Shown here in pieces: positions 1 through 9,432 of a stretch of DNA of 63,920 nt. The stretch's first letter is position 1; each line of letters opens with the position of its first letter. The notes beneath the pieces are model-generated. The model had not been told where the DNA came from and ran no database searches. It was given only the letters and a program-made list of their open reading frames with translations. The stretch comes from an uncultured Gammaproteobacteria bacterium (GTDB taxonomy: Bacteria; Pseudomonadota; Gammaproteobacteria; Eutrophobiales; Eutrophobiaceae): positions 1 to 63,920 of the forward strand of contig CALKEZ010000025.1 of assembly GCA_938084745.1 (NCBI GenBank). The letters run 5' to 3'. The position numbers and the translations under genes were made by a program.

Positions 1-126
1 CTGGAACAGGCACTGGAATTCATTGATGATGATGAACTGGTTGAGGTAACGCCAAAATCGATTCGTATTCGTAAAAAGCATTTAAAAGAACACGAAAGAA
101 AGAGTGCCTCTAGAAAAGCCGGATAA
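1..126 (+). CDS. typA: TypA/BipA GTPase, C-terminal end (partial)
   Basis: The window opens inside a gene; frame 1 gives 41 residues and then TAA. The end reads [19 protein letters not shown] followed by a basic tail, which matches the C-terminus of the ribosome-associated translational GTPase TypA/BipA. That protein acts in stress adaptation and 50S subunit assembly. The GTPase and beta-barrel domains lie upstream of the window, so only the last residues of the C-terminal domain are visible. It converges on the minus-strand TPR gene, with two hairpins in between. Confidence 0.85.
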   Translation: MEQALEFIDDDELVEVTPKSIRIRKKHLKEHERKSASRKAG

Positions 127-137
127 CACTTATAAAA

Positions 138-170
138 GCTAACCGCTTACAGTTATTGTTCGCGGTTAGC
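138..170 (+). terminator. Hairpin after typA
   Basis: Perfect 9-bp arms GCTAACCGC and GCGGTTAGC enclose a 15-nt loop, 11 nt after the typA stop. There is no long T tract behind the stem, so it may work with the next hairpin rather than as a strong intrinsic terminator. Confidence 0.5.
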
Positions 171-214
171 TTATTCAGACGAGACTGGTTTATGTGCTGG
201 TCCTGTCTGAATAA
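171..214. terminator. Inverted repeat between convergent genes
   Basis: Perfect 10-bp arms TTATTCAGAC and GTCTGAATAA are separated by 24 nt. It directly abuts the previous hairpin and ends 6 nt before the stop of the minus-strand TPR gene. The position between two convergent genes suggests a shared stop or 3'-end-stabilising structure; the long loop makes it a weak classical terminator. Confidence 0.4.
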
Positions 215-219
215 GAAGT

Positions 220-960
220 CTATATATTCCCCTTCAGTTTTATTTTCGCCTGTTGAATAACATATGATTCGGTAACATCGGCCGGCTCTTTTCTTACTAT
301 TAATGAGAGTATTTTGTCTGCTTGTTTTAGGTAAAATTCTTCATTTAACTCGTATAGCGAAATGGCACAGCCATACAGAATCTGCAGGTCAACATCACCC
401 ATCAGTTTTGCTTTATTACAATAATGCAAACCATCTTTAATATTTGCATCATAGATGTTGTCTGCCAGCAGGGCGCCGGAACGATTAACGATTTGTAAAT
501 GCCAGATACCGAGCAAGCCATTTACCCATGTATCATCAGGGGCCAGGGAATAAGCGATATCAAGATGTTGCTTGCCTTCAGTCGCATAGCCTTTTAAATA
601 GGCAATTATGGGATGCTTTAAGTCGGCAATTGATCCTAATGCCAACGCGATTTGCAGATGTGCATGAATATGCGCTGAATCAAGGGTCAAAGCCGTTTTA
701 GCATCCTTGACGGCTTGTTGAAAAAGAACAAACTTATTGTTTTCAGTGGCAAAAAACGTCCCTTCAGCCAGAGTTGCCTTTGCAGCCAGTGAAAATGCAT
801 CAGCGGTTCCTATCGTTCTAGCCAATTTAGCAGAATCACTGTATCTGCCGAGATGATAAAGCTGCTCTGCTTTCTCGAAACTATTCGCCAGCACAATGTT
901 GCTGCTAAAGATCAGCAAAATTAATAAAACATAAACTGGTTTAATCAACGTCATCTTCAT
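220..960 (-). CDS. Exported TPR-like protein
   Basis: A 246-residue protein when started at the ATG at 960. A longer in-frame start at 1014 exists, but it would put extra residues before an otherwise normal signal peptide. The first 25 residues form a signal peptide (KP, then a Leu/Ile/Val core, VLA before Asn26). The mature protein is helical with tetratricopeptide-like repeats, for example FEKAEQLYHLGRYSDSAKLA and the later segments around AHLQIALALG and NGLLGIWHLQ. I do not recognise a specific function; a periplasmic scaffold or assembly role is an inference from the repeats. The start overlaps the end of the upstream lipoprotein gene by 20 nt, so the two are almost certainly co-transcribed and translationally coupled. 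Confidence 0.7.
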   Translation of the reverse strand: MKMTLIKPVYVLLILLIFSSNIVLANSFEKAEQLYHLGRYSDSAKLARTIGTADAFSLAAKATLAEGTFFATENNKFVLFQQAVKDAKTALTLDSAHIHAHLQIALALGSIADLKHPIIAYLKGYATEGKQHLDIAYSLAPDDTWVNGLLGIWHLQIVNRSGALLADNIYDANIKDGLHYCNKAKLMGDVDLQILYGCAISLYELNEEFYLKQADKILSLIVRKEPADVTESYVIQQAKIKLKGNI

Positions 961-2488
961 TTTTAATGAATGACTGGTCGAATAAATAAGGATCATCAAA
1001 ATGGCGCCGTCCAACGAAAGCCGTTGCGTGTTTGCCCCATTGACGCATTGCCCCCGGACTTTTTATTCCCATAGGCCAAAGCAGCCAACGTTCGCCGCGT
1101 TCTGTCCCTCGCACTATACCCTCAGCATCATAAAGACTTTTATAGTTGCCCGAAGCTAATGGCATTGTGCGCAGTCCTCGATCGGGAATACTGTCAGACA
1201 CAATTAGTTCATAGGTTTTTTCTTTTGGTAGACGACTTATTTCTTTCGCGGTTGATAAAACGTTTAAGTAATGTGTTTTTCCTGAAACGACAAGTGTTAT
1301 TCGATTAGATGGGGAGTGTTCAGGCAAGCTTTGTGGCGTGTCTATACTTTCTCCGAGTGGAGCCTTGTTTAACGCATCAGTATTTTGAACAATACTCTGA
1401 TCTGAAAAAAACAGATGATAACAACCACAAGGGTGAATCGTATCTGCGATCAACGGTGTTCCATTCTCTGCAATTGTGATGCGCCAGATGATGCCGTCCA
1501 GAGAGCCGCCTAAGATGTCCCAGCTGGATGCTTTCGGTCTTTCCGGGAACCATATAGTGTAAATTAATTGCGGCAAAATAGATCCTTTAAACCAGGTGTG
1601 CTCCAGCCGTACAAAGCTGACTGGCCTTGATGTATCAACAGCGGCAGTATTCAGAGATGACCAGACAGGCTGCCCAATCTTGTCTGCGTCATTTAGTTCG
1701 TCTAGTAAAAATACCGGCGCGAAATACGCTGCTAATTGTCGTAATTGTCCGTGACTGAATAAAGGTATTTTTAAATCATTATTACGTGATTCCCGGATCA
1801 TTGACGCGATATCTATTGTATTGAGTGGTGATATTGCCAGAGGCGTATAGATAACAGGTTTGGCTATCCCTTCAATGGTTTGAAGTGCGTTCTTGAATGT
1901 AAATAGATTATTTTTTTTCCATCTTTGATAAGCAAAATAGCTGACAATACTGGTTAATGGATATAAACCGATACTACGTTTTAATAAAGAATATTCATCC
2001 GGTACAACGGTATTATTGATGATGTGATTTATTCGCTCGCTGTTTGATAAATCATATTCTTTGAAATAGCCTGGACATTCATCGATTATATTTTCAAGCG
2101 ACCAATTGTTTTTAATGCTATTCCTGATGTTAATTTCAAGAGAATCTCTGCTTATGGCAGACAGGTTTTCGGTCTCTATAGTTTTTGCCTGTTGATCAAG
2201 TAACATTAATTGGTCTAACCAGGCTGATATAGTGTTTTCATCAGCCAGTCTGTTTTTTAATGAAGCGAGAAAACGGTTTGTTCTGAGGTAAGGAAACCCT
2301 TTTACCGGATAAGCCTCGGCATCAGTGATGTTGGCTTGTTTGATTGAAGCGGTGATTAATGAATAGGCCTTGCTGCACTGTGCCACGCTGCTGCTATCGT
2401 CCGGGTAACCGGTTTTATGGGGCACAAGCATCGTACACCCCGCTAATATCGTGGTGACAAAGAATATCAATAAACGCGTTTTGTCCAT
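941..2488 (-). CDS. Large lipoprotein of unknown function
   Basis: A 515-residue protein with a lipoprotein signal peptide: Met-Asp-Lys-Thr-Arg, a hydrophobic core and the lipobox LAGC with Cys18 as the acylation site. There is no Asp at +2, so the outer membrane is the likely destination. The N-terminal half is helical; the C-terminal half looks beta-rich, with motifs such as RLEHTWFKGSILPQLIYTIW, a paired cysteine HPCGCYH and a conserved-looking end WLLWPMGIKSPGAMRQWGK. I do not recognise the family. It is the first gene of a two-gene unit with the overlapping TPR protein. Confidence 0.7.
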   Translation of the reverse strand: MDKTRLLIFFVTTILAGCTMLVPHKTGYPDDSSSVAQCSKAYSLITASIKQANITDAEAYPVKGFPYLRTNRFLASLKNRLADENTISAWLDQLMLLDQQAKTIETENLSAISRDSLEINIRNSIKNNWSLENIIDECPGYFKEYDLSNSERINHIINNTVVPDEYSLLKRSIGLYPLTSIVSYFAYQRWKKNNLFTFKNALQTIEGIAKPVIYTPLAISPLNTIDIASMIRESRNNDLKIPLFSHGQLRQLAAYFAPVFLLDELNDADKIGQPVWSSLNTAAVDTSRPVSFVRLEHTWFKGSILPQLIYTIWFPERPKASSWDILGGSLDGIIWRITIAENGTPLIADTIHPCGCYHLFFSDQSIVQNTDALNKAPLGESIDTPQSLPEHSPSNRITLVVSGKTHYLNVLSTAKEISRLPKEKTYELIVSDSIPDRGLRTMPLASGNYKSLYDAEGIVRGTERGERWLLWPMGIKSPGAMRQWGKHATAFVGRRHFDDPYLFDQSFIKNEDDVD

Positions 2489-2584
2489 GGTACTAATCAG
2501 TTTATCAGTGAATCATGTAGTAAACGTTAAACATAATGAGTCGATGTTGATGATCAGCTTGGGTTTATCATATCAAAAAAGACA

Positions 2585-2609
2585 AAAGGCTGGAGAGTCT
2601 CCAGCCTTT
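2585..2609 (-). terminator. Terminator after the DUF4139 gene
   Basis: An 11-12 bp stem, AAAGGCTGGAG paired with CTCCAGCCTTT and almost no loop. On the minus strand it is followed by TTTTG and then TTTTTT, 28 nt past the stop of the DUF4139 gene. Confidence 0.75.
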
Positions 2610-2636
2610 AATGTGGTCCACGGAAATCCGATATCA

Positions 2637-4094
2637 TCAATACCTGACTAGCACCGTATAATTCAACTTTGTGCTACTTTCAGCAGGTACCTCTATATGC
2701 CACTCGGCGGTTCCTGCAGCCACTTTCTTGAACGGATGACTTTGTTCCAGCATCTTCCAATCCCCGGGTATCGGTTCGCGAACGACAACTGTGACAGCTT
2801 CCGATTTTGCATTCTTGAGTTCTATTTCATAAGCGCTCTCGAAGGCATAACTGAATTTACCAAAGGCATTTCGTTTCTGAAAATCCGTTTGGTGTTTGTT
2901 GGCAGTAATATCAAACGCATCGCCCAGTTTTAAACGGATGTCTTCATTCTTTGGTGTGTGATCAATTTTATCTTCGCCAATAAACTGGGCATTTCCAGCC
3001 TTATCTTTTTTATAGACGCGAACGACACCTTTAGGCAAGGGTAATCCCAAACCTGATTCTTCCCTGTTTTGAAACTCAACATAAACGCCCACTTTCATTT
3101 TCTGACCGATATTGCCGTAACTGCTCTGATAATAATATTCATTACCTTGTAACAGGAATTTCTTGTTTACGGACACTTGTGCAGCGGTTAACAATGACAC
3201 TTGTTTCGTTTGATTATTGGAAAGAGTGGTTGGACGGTTTAAGCTATACAGATGGTATTCAAACAGACTTTCTTCCTGCACGCTGTCCTCCATGGCCATT
3301 TTAGCTGCCGCTAATGCTCTGTTATCCACGCGTTGCCGAAATTCATTTTTGACAATATTCACATCTCCAGCGACTAATTGCAGTTTGGCATTATTATAAG
3401 TAGTGCCGCTTTTATTGTTTAAAGTGACCCAGCCCATGAGATCCAGCCGGTTATCATCTGCGTTAAGCTCGGCCACGTAATCTGCTTTCCAGGATAAACC
3501 TGACGAAAGATAACTCAGTTCGACGTCTTGTGGACGGGTAAGTTGATTTTTGAGCTGGATTACCAGTGTCGGTTGGTCACGAAGATTGTCTGGTACTTTA
3601 TCAAACACAAAACGACCGCGAGGATTGGTTTCAATTCGGTTGCCTATCTTTACAACAACACCCTGATGAGTGCTTAGGACTGTTGCTTGCTCGATGTTTT
3701 CTACACCTGTCACCGGATTCAGTGTCGCTATTTTGACTTGTTTGCCGACATATTTTTCCAGCATCTTTTGTGGTGTCAGCAGATCAAAATCAAAATTTTG
3801 TTCCAGAATATTAAAGCCTTTATTGTTATTCAGACTTCTTAACAAGGATGTTTCAGGACGCATCATGGCACTGACACCGCGAAAGGCGAGAAGATTAAAA
3901 CCATTGTCCAATAAAATGGTCCGTTGATCTTTGATCAATGCCAGGTTTTCGTTATAGATCGTCACTGCAACAGCATTTTGATCTGCAAGAGATGTCATTT
4001 TTTCCTGTTCTAATGCGCTTGCAATAGAAGTTAAAAATATCAGTGTTGCAACAGACACGGTTTTTATCGTCTTATTAAGAAGGATCAATTTCAT
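2637..4094 (-). CDS. DUF4139 domain protein, exported
   Basis: A 485-residue protein with a signal peptide of about 27 residues (SIASA before LEQEK). The body matches the DUF4139 / mucoidy-inhibitor-A-like family: an N-terminal region with VTIYNENLALIKDQRTI, then the beta-sandwich core with LSYLSSGLSWKADYVAEL and GWVTLNNKSGTTYNNAKLQL, and the C-terminal VREPIPGDWKML. The family is widespread and of unknown molecular function; the bacterial members are periplasmic or surface associated. The gene stands alone, with a terminator after it and another before it. Confidence 0.85.
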   Translation of the reverse strand: MKLILLNKTIKTVSVATLIFLTSIASALEQEKMTSLADQNAVAVTIYNENLALIKDQRTILLDNGFNLLAFRGVSAMMRPETSLLRSLNNNKGFNILEQNFDFDLLTPQKMLEKYVGKQVKIATLNPVTGVENIEQATVLSTHQGVVVKIGNRIETNPRGRFVFDKVPDNLRDQPTLVIQLKNQLTRPQDVELSYLSSGLSWKADYVAELNADDNRLDLMGWVTLNNKSGTTYNNAKLQLVAGDVNIVKNEFRQRVDNRALAAAKMAMEDSVQEESLFEYHLYSLNRPTTLSNNQTKQVSLLTAAQVSVNKKFLLQGNEYYYQSSYGNIGQKMKVGVYVEFQNREESGLGLPLPKGVVRVYKKDKAGNAQFIGEDKIDHTPKNEDIRLKLGDAFDITANKHQTDFQKRNAFGKFSYAFESAYEIELKNAKSEAVTVVVREPIPGDWKMLEQSHPFKKVAAGTAEWHIEVPAESSTKLNYTVLVRY

Positions 4095-4191
4095 TATTTT
4101 TCTCCAGTGAGTGTATTATTTTTCAGAACCCACTGGCTTAAACGGATGAAATAGGGAAAAGGGTTAATTAAATTTAATTAATTTCAGGAAT

Positions 4192-4216
4192 AAAAAAAGC
4201 CGGTGAGACCGGCTTT
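4192..4216 (-). terminator. Terminator after the CmcJ-like gene
   Basis: AAAGCCGG pairs with CCGGCTTT around a short loop, followed on the minus strand by a run of seven T. It lies 23 nt after the stop of the CmcJ-like gene. Confidence 0.8.
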
Positions 4217-4238
4217 AGTGTGTTGTTAAGATAAGCGT

Positions 4239-5060
4239 TTAGAAGAACGCCATTGTTCGAACTTCTATACTTTCTCGCGTTGCTGCATTCGGTGGCGAAG
4301 TCGGATCCTCAAAAGCACTGTGCCCCATAGAACTGGAACGATTTGGATCACTTTCATAGGTCTTTAATAATAGCGCTTGATCCGGTGTCATTCTCGGAAA
4401 GTAATACCAACGGTGAGAAGGTGAATAACGAATAACATATATCTCACCCGTTCGGTCGGTGTACTTTAGTTCCATGATCAACTTATCGTCTTCTATAGCC
4501 GTAGTGTCATCGATCATGGCCAGGGGAAATTCTTCCACCGTACGGTAAAGTGGTTTCCAGACATTAAAGAATGCCACTCTACCTTTTAGTAATTCATCTG
4601 CTTCATCCGGTAACAATTCCCGAACACGTTGTGGCCCTGATTTTGGCGTGTAGTCACTGTGCGCCAGTTGTACTGTCGGGCGCTGAATTTCGGATTGTAC
4701 TTTTAAATCGGCTGGCATCGGTTTACGGATAGTATGATCAAACACCTCTACCCGGTTTGCCCCGGTGTACTGTTTGACAAATTCAACAATCAGGGGGTAA
4801 AAAGAATTCCTGACTTCATCATTATCGTTGTATTTGTCAAACGTATTATCAATGGACTTAAGCTCAAAGCCTTCGCGATCAAGCGAGAACTTGTCTACAT
4901 TTGGCCAGCCATTATAAATTTTCACTTCACGCGGATCAGTGCCGGGCGGATTTAACTCGATTGATGGATCAGGTTCATAGAAATAATAGTCTGGCGGTAT
5001 GCCATTATCGACGGTGTAGTTTATTGTCGATGTAACGAATTCTTCATTATCCATAGTCAT
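4239..5060 (-). CDS. CmcJ/NvfI-family putative 2-oxoglutarate/Fe(II) oxygenase
   Basis: A 273-residue protein of the CmcJ/NvfI/AsaB-like family, which includes cephamycin CmcJ and fungal oxygenases. Key residues visible: His134 and Asp136 in AHSDYTP (the HxD metal pair), His247 in MGHSAFEDP (third metal ligand), and Arg262 or Arg267 near the end as a possible 2-oxoglutarate partner. The typical block GRVAFFNVWKPL and the MTPDQALLLKTYES segment are present. The substrate cannot be told from sequence. The ATG at 5054 has better spacing from a GAG than the ATG at 5060. A glutathione transferase gene begins 53 nt upstream of it and may be co-transcribed. Confidence 0.8.
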   Translation of the reverse strand: MTMDNEEFVTSTINYTVDNGIPPDYYFYEPDPSIELNPPGTDPREVKIYNGWPNVDKFSLDREGFELKSIDNTFDKYNDNDEVRNSFYPLIVEFVKQYTGANRVEVFDHTIRKPMPADLKVQSEIQRPTVQLAHSDYTPKSGPQRVRELLPDEADELLKGRVAFFNVWKPLYRTVEEFPLAMIDDTTAIEDDKLIMELKYTDRTGEIYVIRYSPSHRWYYFPRMTPDQALLLKTYESDPNRSSSMGHSAFEDPTSPPNAATRESIEVRTMAFF

Positions 5061-5113
5061 CTCGATTTAATATTATGTTAAATAGACGGATTTAATGAAT
5101 GGTGAGTTCAATC

Positions 5114-5752
5114 TTATCTGCCGAGTTTAAAACCAGGACCAACATAGGTTTCTTCCCAACAAGGTAATTGTTCCACGCCTTCCGTCATCCATCTGCTCAG
5201 GTTTGCATGAGCATCAAGTGGTAACTTTTGCAAGCCATGCAAATGCATCGGTGCAGCCACAGCAATATCAGCAATTGTCGGACTATTACCGCACAGCCAA
5301 TCACTCTTACTCAAGCGCTCATCTAATATACCGGCTAATAGATTAAAAGTTTCATCTTGAGCTGCCAGAACTGCAGCATCTGCCTCTGCTTCTAATAGAG
5401 GTTTGACGACATTTTCAACCAGATAGACATAACACGACGGGAACCAGCTTGATGATTCCCAAAGTAGCCAACGATTGATATCTGCCCGTAGATTAAGATC
5501 AGTTGGATAAAAATTATTTTTACCGTTTTTATCTGCAGCGTATTGCAAGATTGCATTTGATTCCCATAAAGTGAAACCGTCATCTACCATTGCAGGCATG
5601 CTGCCATTTGGATTGATGGCTAAATATTCGGGAGACTTATGTTGTCCTTGAAAATAGTCTATATGTTCAAGTGTGTAGTCAATTCCCATTAATTTCAGGC
5701 CAGCAATTACTTTACGGCTATTAACGGATATGGGATCTGCGTATATTTTCAT
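5114..5752 (-). CDS. Glutathione S-transferase family protein
   Basis: A 212-residue cytosolic GST. The N-terminal thioredoxin-like domain (about residues 1-78) has the start MKIYADPISVNSRKV with Ser9/Ser12 in the active-site loop, the cis-proline motif PNGSMPA (48-54) and the glutathione-binding ESNAIL (64-69). The rest is the all-helical C-terminal domain, including DWLCGNSPTIADIAV, the conserved N-capping box region. It likely conjugates or reduces small electrophiles; no specific class could be assigned. It lies directly upstream of the CmcJ-like oxygenase on the same strand. Confidence 0.88.
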   Translation of the reverse strand: MKIYADPISVNSRKVIAGLKLMGIDYTLEHIDYFQGQHKSPEYLAINPNGSMPAMVDDGFTLWESNAILQYAADKNGKNNFYPTDLNLRADINRWLLWESSSWFPSCYVYLVENVVKPLLEAEADAAVLAAQDETFNLLAGILDERLSKSDWLCGNSPTIADIAVAAPMHLHGLQKLPLDAHANLSRWMTEGVEQLPCWEETYVGPGFKLGR

Positions 5753-5987
5753 GACTTATTCCTCAAACGTAGTCTATTTTAAAGTTAAAGAACTCTAATT
5801 TGTGTACATACACGATAAAAATTAGAGGATGATCGATATATTTTTGATAATTATAGCCTTGTTTAAGTAAGTGCCTCAATAAATCTATTTCTTATCGAGA
5901 ATGCTGTTGTCCTGTCAGTAATCTATTAGAACTTGCCCGGATTATCTAAAGTTATTGTTGATGAACATTTTTAATTTCCAAAGGCAA

Positions 5988-6014
5988 TAAAAAAGGCTGG
6001 ATTAACCAGCCTTT
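5988..6014 (-). terminator. Terminator after fusA2
   Basis: AAAGGCTGG and CCAGCCTTT pair around a 5-nt loop and are followed on the minus strand by TTTTTATTG, 22 nt past the fusA2 stop. Confidence 0.8.
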
Positions 6015-6035
6015 AAATAAACAACTAAGCCTGAA

Positions 6036-8126
6036 TTACTTTTTCTTTGCTTCTTCGCGTGCCAGTGTTTCAGTGATGACGACCTCGGCAACGTTCTTCG
6101 GACAAGGACTGTAATGCAAGAATTCCATCGAAAATTGTCCGCGACCGGATGTCATTGTCCGCAGGGTACCAATATAACCAAACATTTCACTTAACGGCGC
6201 TTCAGCTTTAACACGAATTCCGGTAGGCATTGCTTCTTGAGATTTAATCATGCCGCGACGACGATTCAAGTCACCAATGACATCACCCACATGGTCTTCC
6301 GGAGTGTACACATCCACCTTCATGATAGGTTCCATCAACTGCGGACCTGCTTTCGGCATAGTTTGTCGATATGCCGCTTTGGCGGCCAATTCGAAGGCTA
6401 TAGCGGATGAGTCAACCGCGTGGAAAGCACCATCGACCAGATTTACCTTGAAATCGAGGCAAGGGTAACCTGCGAGTACACCTCTATCCATACTCTTAAT
6501 GAAACCGCCTTCAATGGCCGGCCAGAATTCTTTTGGTACGTTACCACCGGTTACAGTTGATTCAAAAACGAAACCACTGCCCGGTTCACCAGGCTCAATA
6601 ACGTAATCAATCTTACCGTACTGTCCTGAACCACCCGATTGTTTCTTATGAGTGTAGCTATCCTCAATGCGCTTGGTGATGGTTTCACGATAGGCGACTT
6701 GTGGACTACCAACAATAACTTCAATGCCGTGAGTACGCTTTAAGATATCGACTTTAATATCGAGGTGTAACTCACCCATTCCTTTCAGAATGGTCTCACC
6801 GCTGTCTTCATCGGTTTCAACCCGGAAAGAAGGATCTTCTTTAATCATTTTACCGATAGCGACACCCAGTTTTTCTGAAGCAGCCTTATCTTTCGGTTCT
6901 ACAGCAATTGAGATAACGGGATCCGGGAAAACCATGGGTTCCAGCGTTGCTGGTTTATTGGGGTCACATAATGTGTGGCCGGTTTGTACGTTCTTTAAAC
7001 CAATTGCAGCGACGATGTCGCCTGCCTGTGCACCGTCGAGCTCAATACGCTCGTCTGCATGCATTTCGACGATACGGCCAATACGTTCGGTTTTTCCGGT
7101 AAATGTATTGAGTACCGCCGTTCCTTTTTCAAGTTTTCCGGAATAAATGCGTAAAAATGTCAATGCGCCAAAACGATCATCCATAATCTTGAATGCTAAT
7201 GCGCGTAATGGTTTATCTGCGTCAACGGTAGCAACTTCACCGGTAGGGTTACCTTCCAGATCAACTTCAGGTTGTGGCTCAACTTCAGTCGGGTTAGGTA
7301 AATAATCGACGACAGCGTCCAAGACCAATTGCACACACTTGTTTTTAAATGCCGAACCGCAATAGGTGGGGAAGAAACTCAGATTAATAGTCCCTTTGCG
7401 GATGCACGCTTTCAGTTCATCAATGGTAGGTTCGACACCATCAAGATATTTTTCCATTATGGCATCGTCTTGATCAACGACGGTTTCGATTAGTTTCTCA
7501 CGCCATTCTTCGACCATATCGACCATGTCAGCAGGTGGTTCCTGAATCTCATAATTCAACGGGTCATTCTCATCATTCCAGATCCACGCTTTGCGCGTCA
7601 ATAGATCAACAGCACCAACAAAGTTATCTTCAATACCAATGGGTAATACCATGACGGCTGGTTTAGCGCCCAATACATCTTCAACCTGTTTTACAACGCG
7701 GTAGAAATCGGCACCAATACGGTCGAGTTTGTTAACCCAAATGATTCGAGCGACTTCAGAATCGTTGGCATAACGCCAATTGGTTTCAGATTGGGGTTCA
7801 ACACCGCCAGATCCGCAGAATACGCCGATACCACCATCGAGTACTTTGAGTGAACGATAGACTTCGATAGTGAAGTCGACGTGGCCCGGTGTATCAATGA
7901 TATTGAAACGATGATCTTTCCAAAAACAGGTGGTCGCAGCGGACTGAATGGTAATACCGCGTTCACGTTCCTGGTCCATGAAATCCGTGGTGGTCTCACC
8001 ATCGTGCACTTCGCCGACTTTGTGTATTTTTCCGGTGAGCTTCAAAATTCGCTCGGTCGTGGTGGTTTTACCTGCGTCCACATGCGCGAAGATACCTATG
8101 TTTCTATACTTCGATAAGTCAGCCAT
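6036..8126 (-). CDS. fusA2: Elongation factor G, second type (FusA2/FusB)
   Basis: A 696-residue EF-G. GTPase motifs: AHVDAGKT (14-21), switch I ending in [10 protein letters not shown] (56-65), DTPGHVDF (78-85) and NKLDR (132-136). All later EF-G domains are present through the C-terminal [20 protein letters not shown]. The start [20 protein letters not shown] and the [20 protein letters not shown] block match the FusA2/FusB type of Pseudomonas and Vibrio, not the EF-G encoded in the str operon. The gene is not next to rpsL, rpsG or tuf, which agrees with a second EF-G. It may act in translocation under special conditions or in ribosome recycling; that is inference. Confidence 0.92.
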   Translation of the reverse strand: MADLSKYRNIGIFAHVDAGKTTTTERILKLTGKIHKVGEVHDGETTTDFMDQERERGITIQSAATTCFWKDHRFNIIDTPGHVDFTIEVYRSLKVLDGGIGVFCGSGGVEPQSETNWRYANDSEVARIIWVNKLDRIGADFYRVVKQVEDVLGAKPAVMVLPIGIEDNFVGAVDLLTRKAWIWNDENDPLNYEIQEPPADMVDMVEEWREKLIETVVDQDDAIMEKYLDGVEPTIDELKACIRKGTINLSFFPTYCGSAFKNKCVQLVLDAVVDYLPNPTEVEPQPEVDLEGNPTGEVATVDADKPLRALAFKIMDDRFGALTFLRIYSGKLEKGTAVLNTFTGKTERIGRIVEMHADERIELDGAQAGDIVAAIGLKNVQTGHTLCDPNKPATLEPMVFPDPVISIAVEPKDKAASEKLGVAIGKMIKEDPSFRVETDEDSGETILKGMGELHLDIKVDILKRTHGIEVIVGSPQVAYRETITKRIEDSYTHKKQSGGSGQYGKIDYVIEPGEPGSGFVFESTVTGGNVPKEFWPAIEGGFIKSMDRGVLAGYPCLDFKVNLVDGAFHAVDSSAIAFELAAKAAYRQTMPKAGPQLMEPIMKVDVYTPEDHVGDVIGDLNRRRGMIKSQEAMPTGIRVKAEAPLSEMFGYIGTLRTMTSGRGQFSMEFLHYSPCPKNVAEVVITETLAREEAKKK

Positions 8127-8435
8127 TGTTCTACTCTATATAAGTTAAATTAATTAAATCGATTAATGTTTCTGCGCCAGATTCTGGAAAAAATAGGGCT
8201 ACCGTATACCACATCTATTGAATTACTACTGAGATGACCGCATTGACGTGCAAACTGGCGGGCGGAGTATAAACCAGAATGGTTAAATATGTGAAATCAA
8301 GAGCCCTTTTAGCATGAAAAAACTGCAAAAGTAATGTGTTCAACAGCTAAATAAGGGTATATTTTTAATACTAAATAGATTTCAGACCCAATTCCAAACT
8401 TTAGCAAAGTCTAAACTCCACGTATAATCCGAAAA
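8127..8435. other. Intergenic region between fusA2 and yqcC
   Basis: About 309 bp between divergent genes. It must hold the promoters of both; the only clear signal is a consensus -10 TATAAT at 8423-8428 on the plus strand, just ahead of yqcC. No coding sequence or structured RNA is evident. Confidence 0.5.
8401..8428 (+). promoter_or_regulatory. Putative yqcC promoter, perhaps leaderless
   Basis: TATAAT at 8423-8428 has a weak -35-like TTAGCA at 8401-8406, 16 nt upstream. The yqcC ATG begins 8 nt after the -10, about where transcription would start, and there is no ribosome binding site. Confidence 0.4.
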
Positions 8436-8780
8436 ATGCACGATATTCCAAACAGAATCGCAGATATATTATTAGAAGTTGAAGCCAGTTTACGTACCCA
8501 CGGCAAGTGGGACAAGTCCAGGCCGGATGCCAGTGATCTTAACAGCACAATCCCTTTTTGCATGGATACGCTTAAATTTGAACAATGGCTGCAATGGATC
8601 TTTCTTCCCAGAATGAAAGACACTATAGAGCAGACTAAACCTTTACCGGCACAAAGTGGTATATATGAATATGCCGAAGAATGCCTGCATAAGAATGATC
8701 CATCGACAAATACCCTGTTGAAGCAGCTTAAACGTTTTGATGATTTGATTAGTATCCAGGCAGGGGTATTGAGACATTAA
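8436..8780 (+). CDS. yqcC: YqcC family protein
   Basis: A 114-residue protein with the YqcC layout: a helical N-terminus (IADILLEVEASLRTHGKW), then FCMDTLKFEQWLQWIFLPRM, the most conserved stretch of the family, and LPAQSGIYEYAEECL. In enteric bacteria yqcC lies beside the tRNA pseudouridine synthase gene truC; here it does not. The molecular function is not established. The start codon follows a -10 element too closely for a normal leader. Confidence 0.85.
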   Translation: MHDIPNRIADILLEVEASLRTHGKWDKSRPDASDLNSTIPFCMDTLKFEQWLQWIFLPRMKDTIEQTKPLPAQSGIYEYAEECLHKNDPSTNTLLKQLKRFDDLISIQAGVLRH

Positions 8781-8956
8781 CTCAGACGCTAGCGGGCTGG
8801 TTTTCGGCAATATAATGAAACGGGCCTTCATCAGGTTAAATCAAGCAGCAAAGACAGCATACTTGCAAAATAAACCGCCAGGCTCGATCAAACGTTAGAT
8901 TTACCGTACTCAGCAAAACAGTATTATACTCGGCATAATATAAACGCTTATTGCAG

Positions 8957-9313
8957 ATGCAGATGGACAAGTTTAATCAAATTGTTGCTGATTCACGAAG
9001 AAACGCTGAGACCAGGGGGCATGGTTACCGTGAGCAGGCACTGAAACTCTATCCCTGGGTATGTGGTAAATGTAAACGTGAATTTACGCGAGAAAACATA
9101 AGCGAACTAACCGTTCATCATAAAGATCACAACCATGATAATAATCCGGTTGACGGGACTAATTGGGAATTATTGTGTCTCTACTGTCATGATCATGAGC
9201 ACGCGAAATATCTGGATAGTAACATTTCGGCAACGATCGCTAGAAATGAATTTGAGCGAGAACATGCGACTGGCAAGCCATTTGCCAATCTGAAAGATTT
9301 ACTGAAAAAATAA
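8957..9313 (+). CDS. yajD: YajD family HNH endonuclease-like protein
   Basis: About 118 residues from the ATG at 8957 (a second ATG at 8963 is equally possible; an in-frame TTG at 8951 is less likely). The HNH core is clear: YREQALKLYPWVCGKCKREF with the first Cys pair, LTVHHKDHNHDNNP with the catalytic histidines, and WELLCLYCHDHEH with the second Cys pair and terminal His. This follows the E. coli YajD pattern closely. Small HNH proteins bind zinc and can nick DNA; the physiological role of YajD is not known. No ribosome binding site stands out. Confidence 0.85.
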   Translation: MQMDKFNQIVADSRRNAETRGHGYREQALKLYPWVCGKCKREFTRENISELTVHHKDHNHDNNPVDGTNWELLCLYCHDHEHAKYLDSNISATIARNEFEREHATGKPFANLKDLLKK

Positions 9314-9380
9314 AGGTCTTTTGAATATGTTGCTTTTGCTGAGCCATTCTGCACCATAGACAATTGCATCTCGGTAAATA

Positions 9381-9408
9381 AAAAAACCGCTCTAAAAGAG
9401 CGGTTTTT
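9381..9408. terminator. Terminator between yajD and phasin 1
   Basis: AAAAACCGCTCT and AGAGCGGTTTTT form a perfect 12-bp stem with a 3-nt loop, with A and T tracts on both sides, so it can serve both convergent genes. The stem is nearly the same as that after the second phasin gene. Confidence 0.85.
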
Positions 9409-9432
9409 CAGTTTTACTGGCTATAGAGAGAA

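Noticed and set aside
6250..8148. Several plus-strand frames opposite fusA2
   Set aside because: All are antisense to a complete EF-G gene with every motif in place.
8781..8950. Short ORF encoding 27 residues between yqcC and yajD
   Set aside because: No ribosome binding site and no recognisable pattern; a chance frame is as likely.
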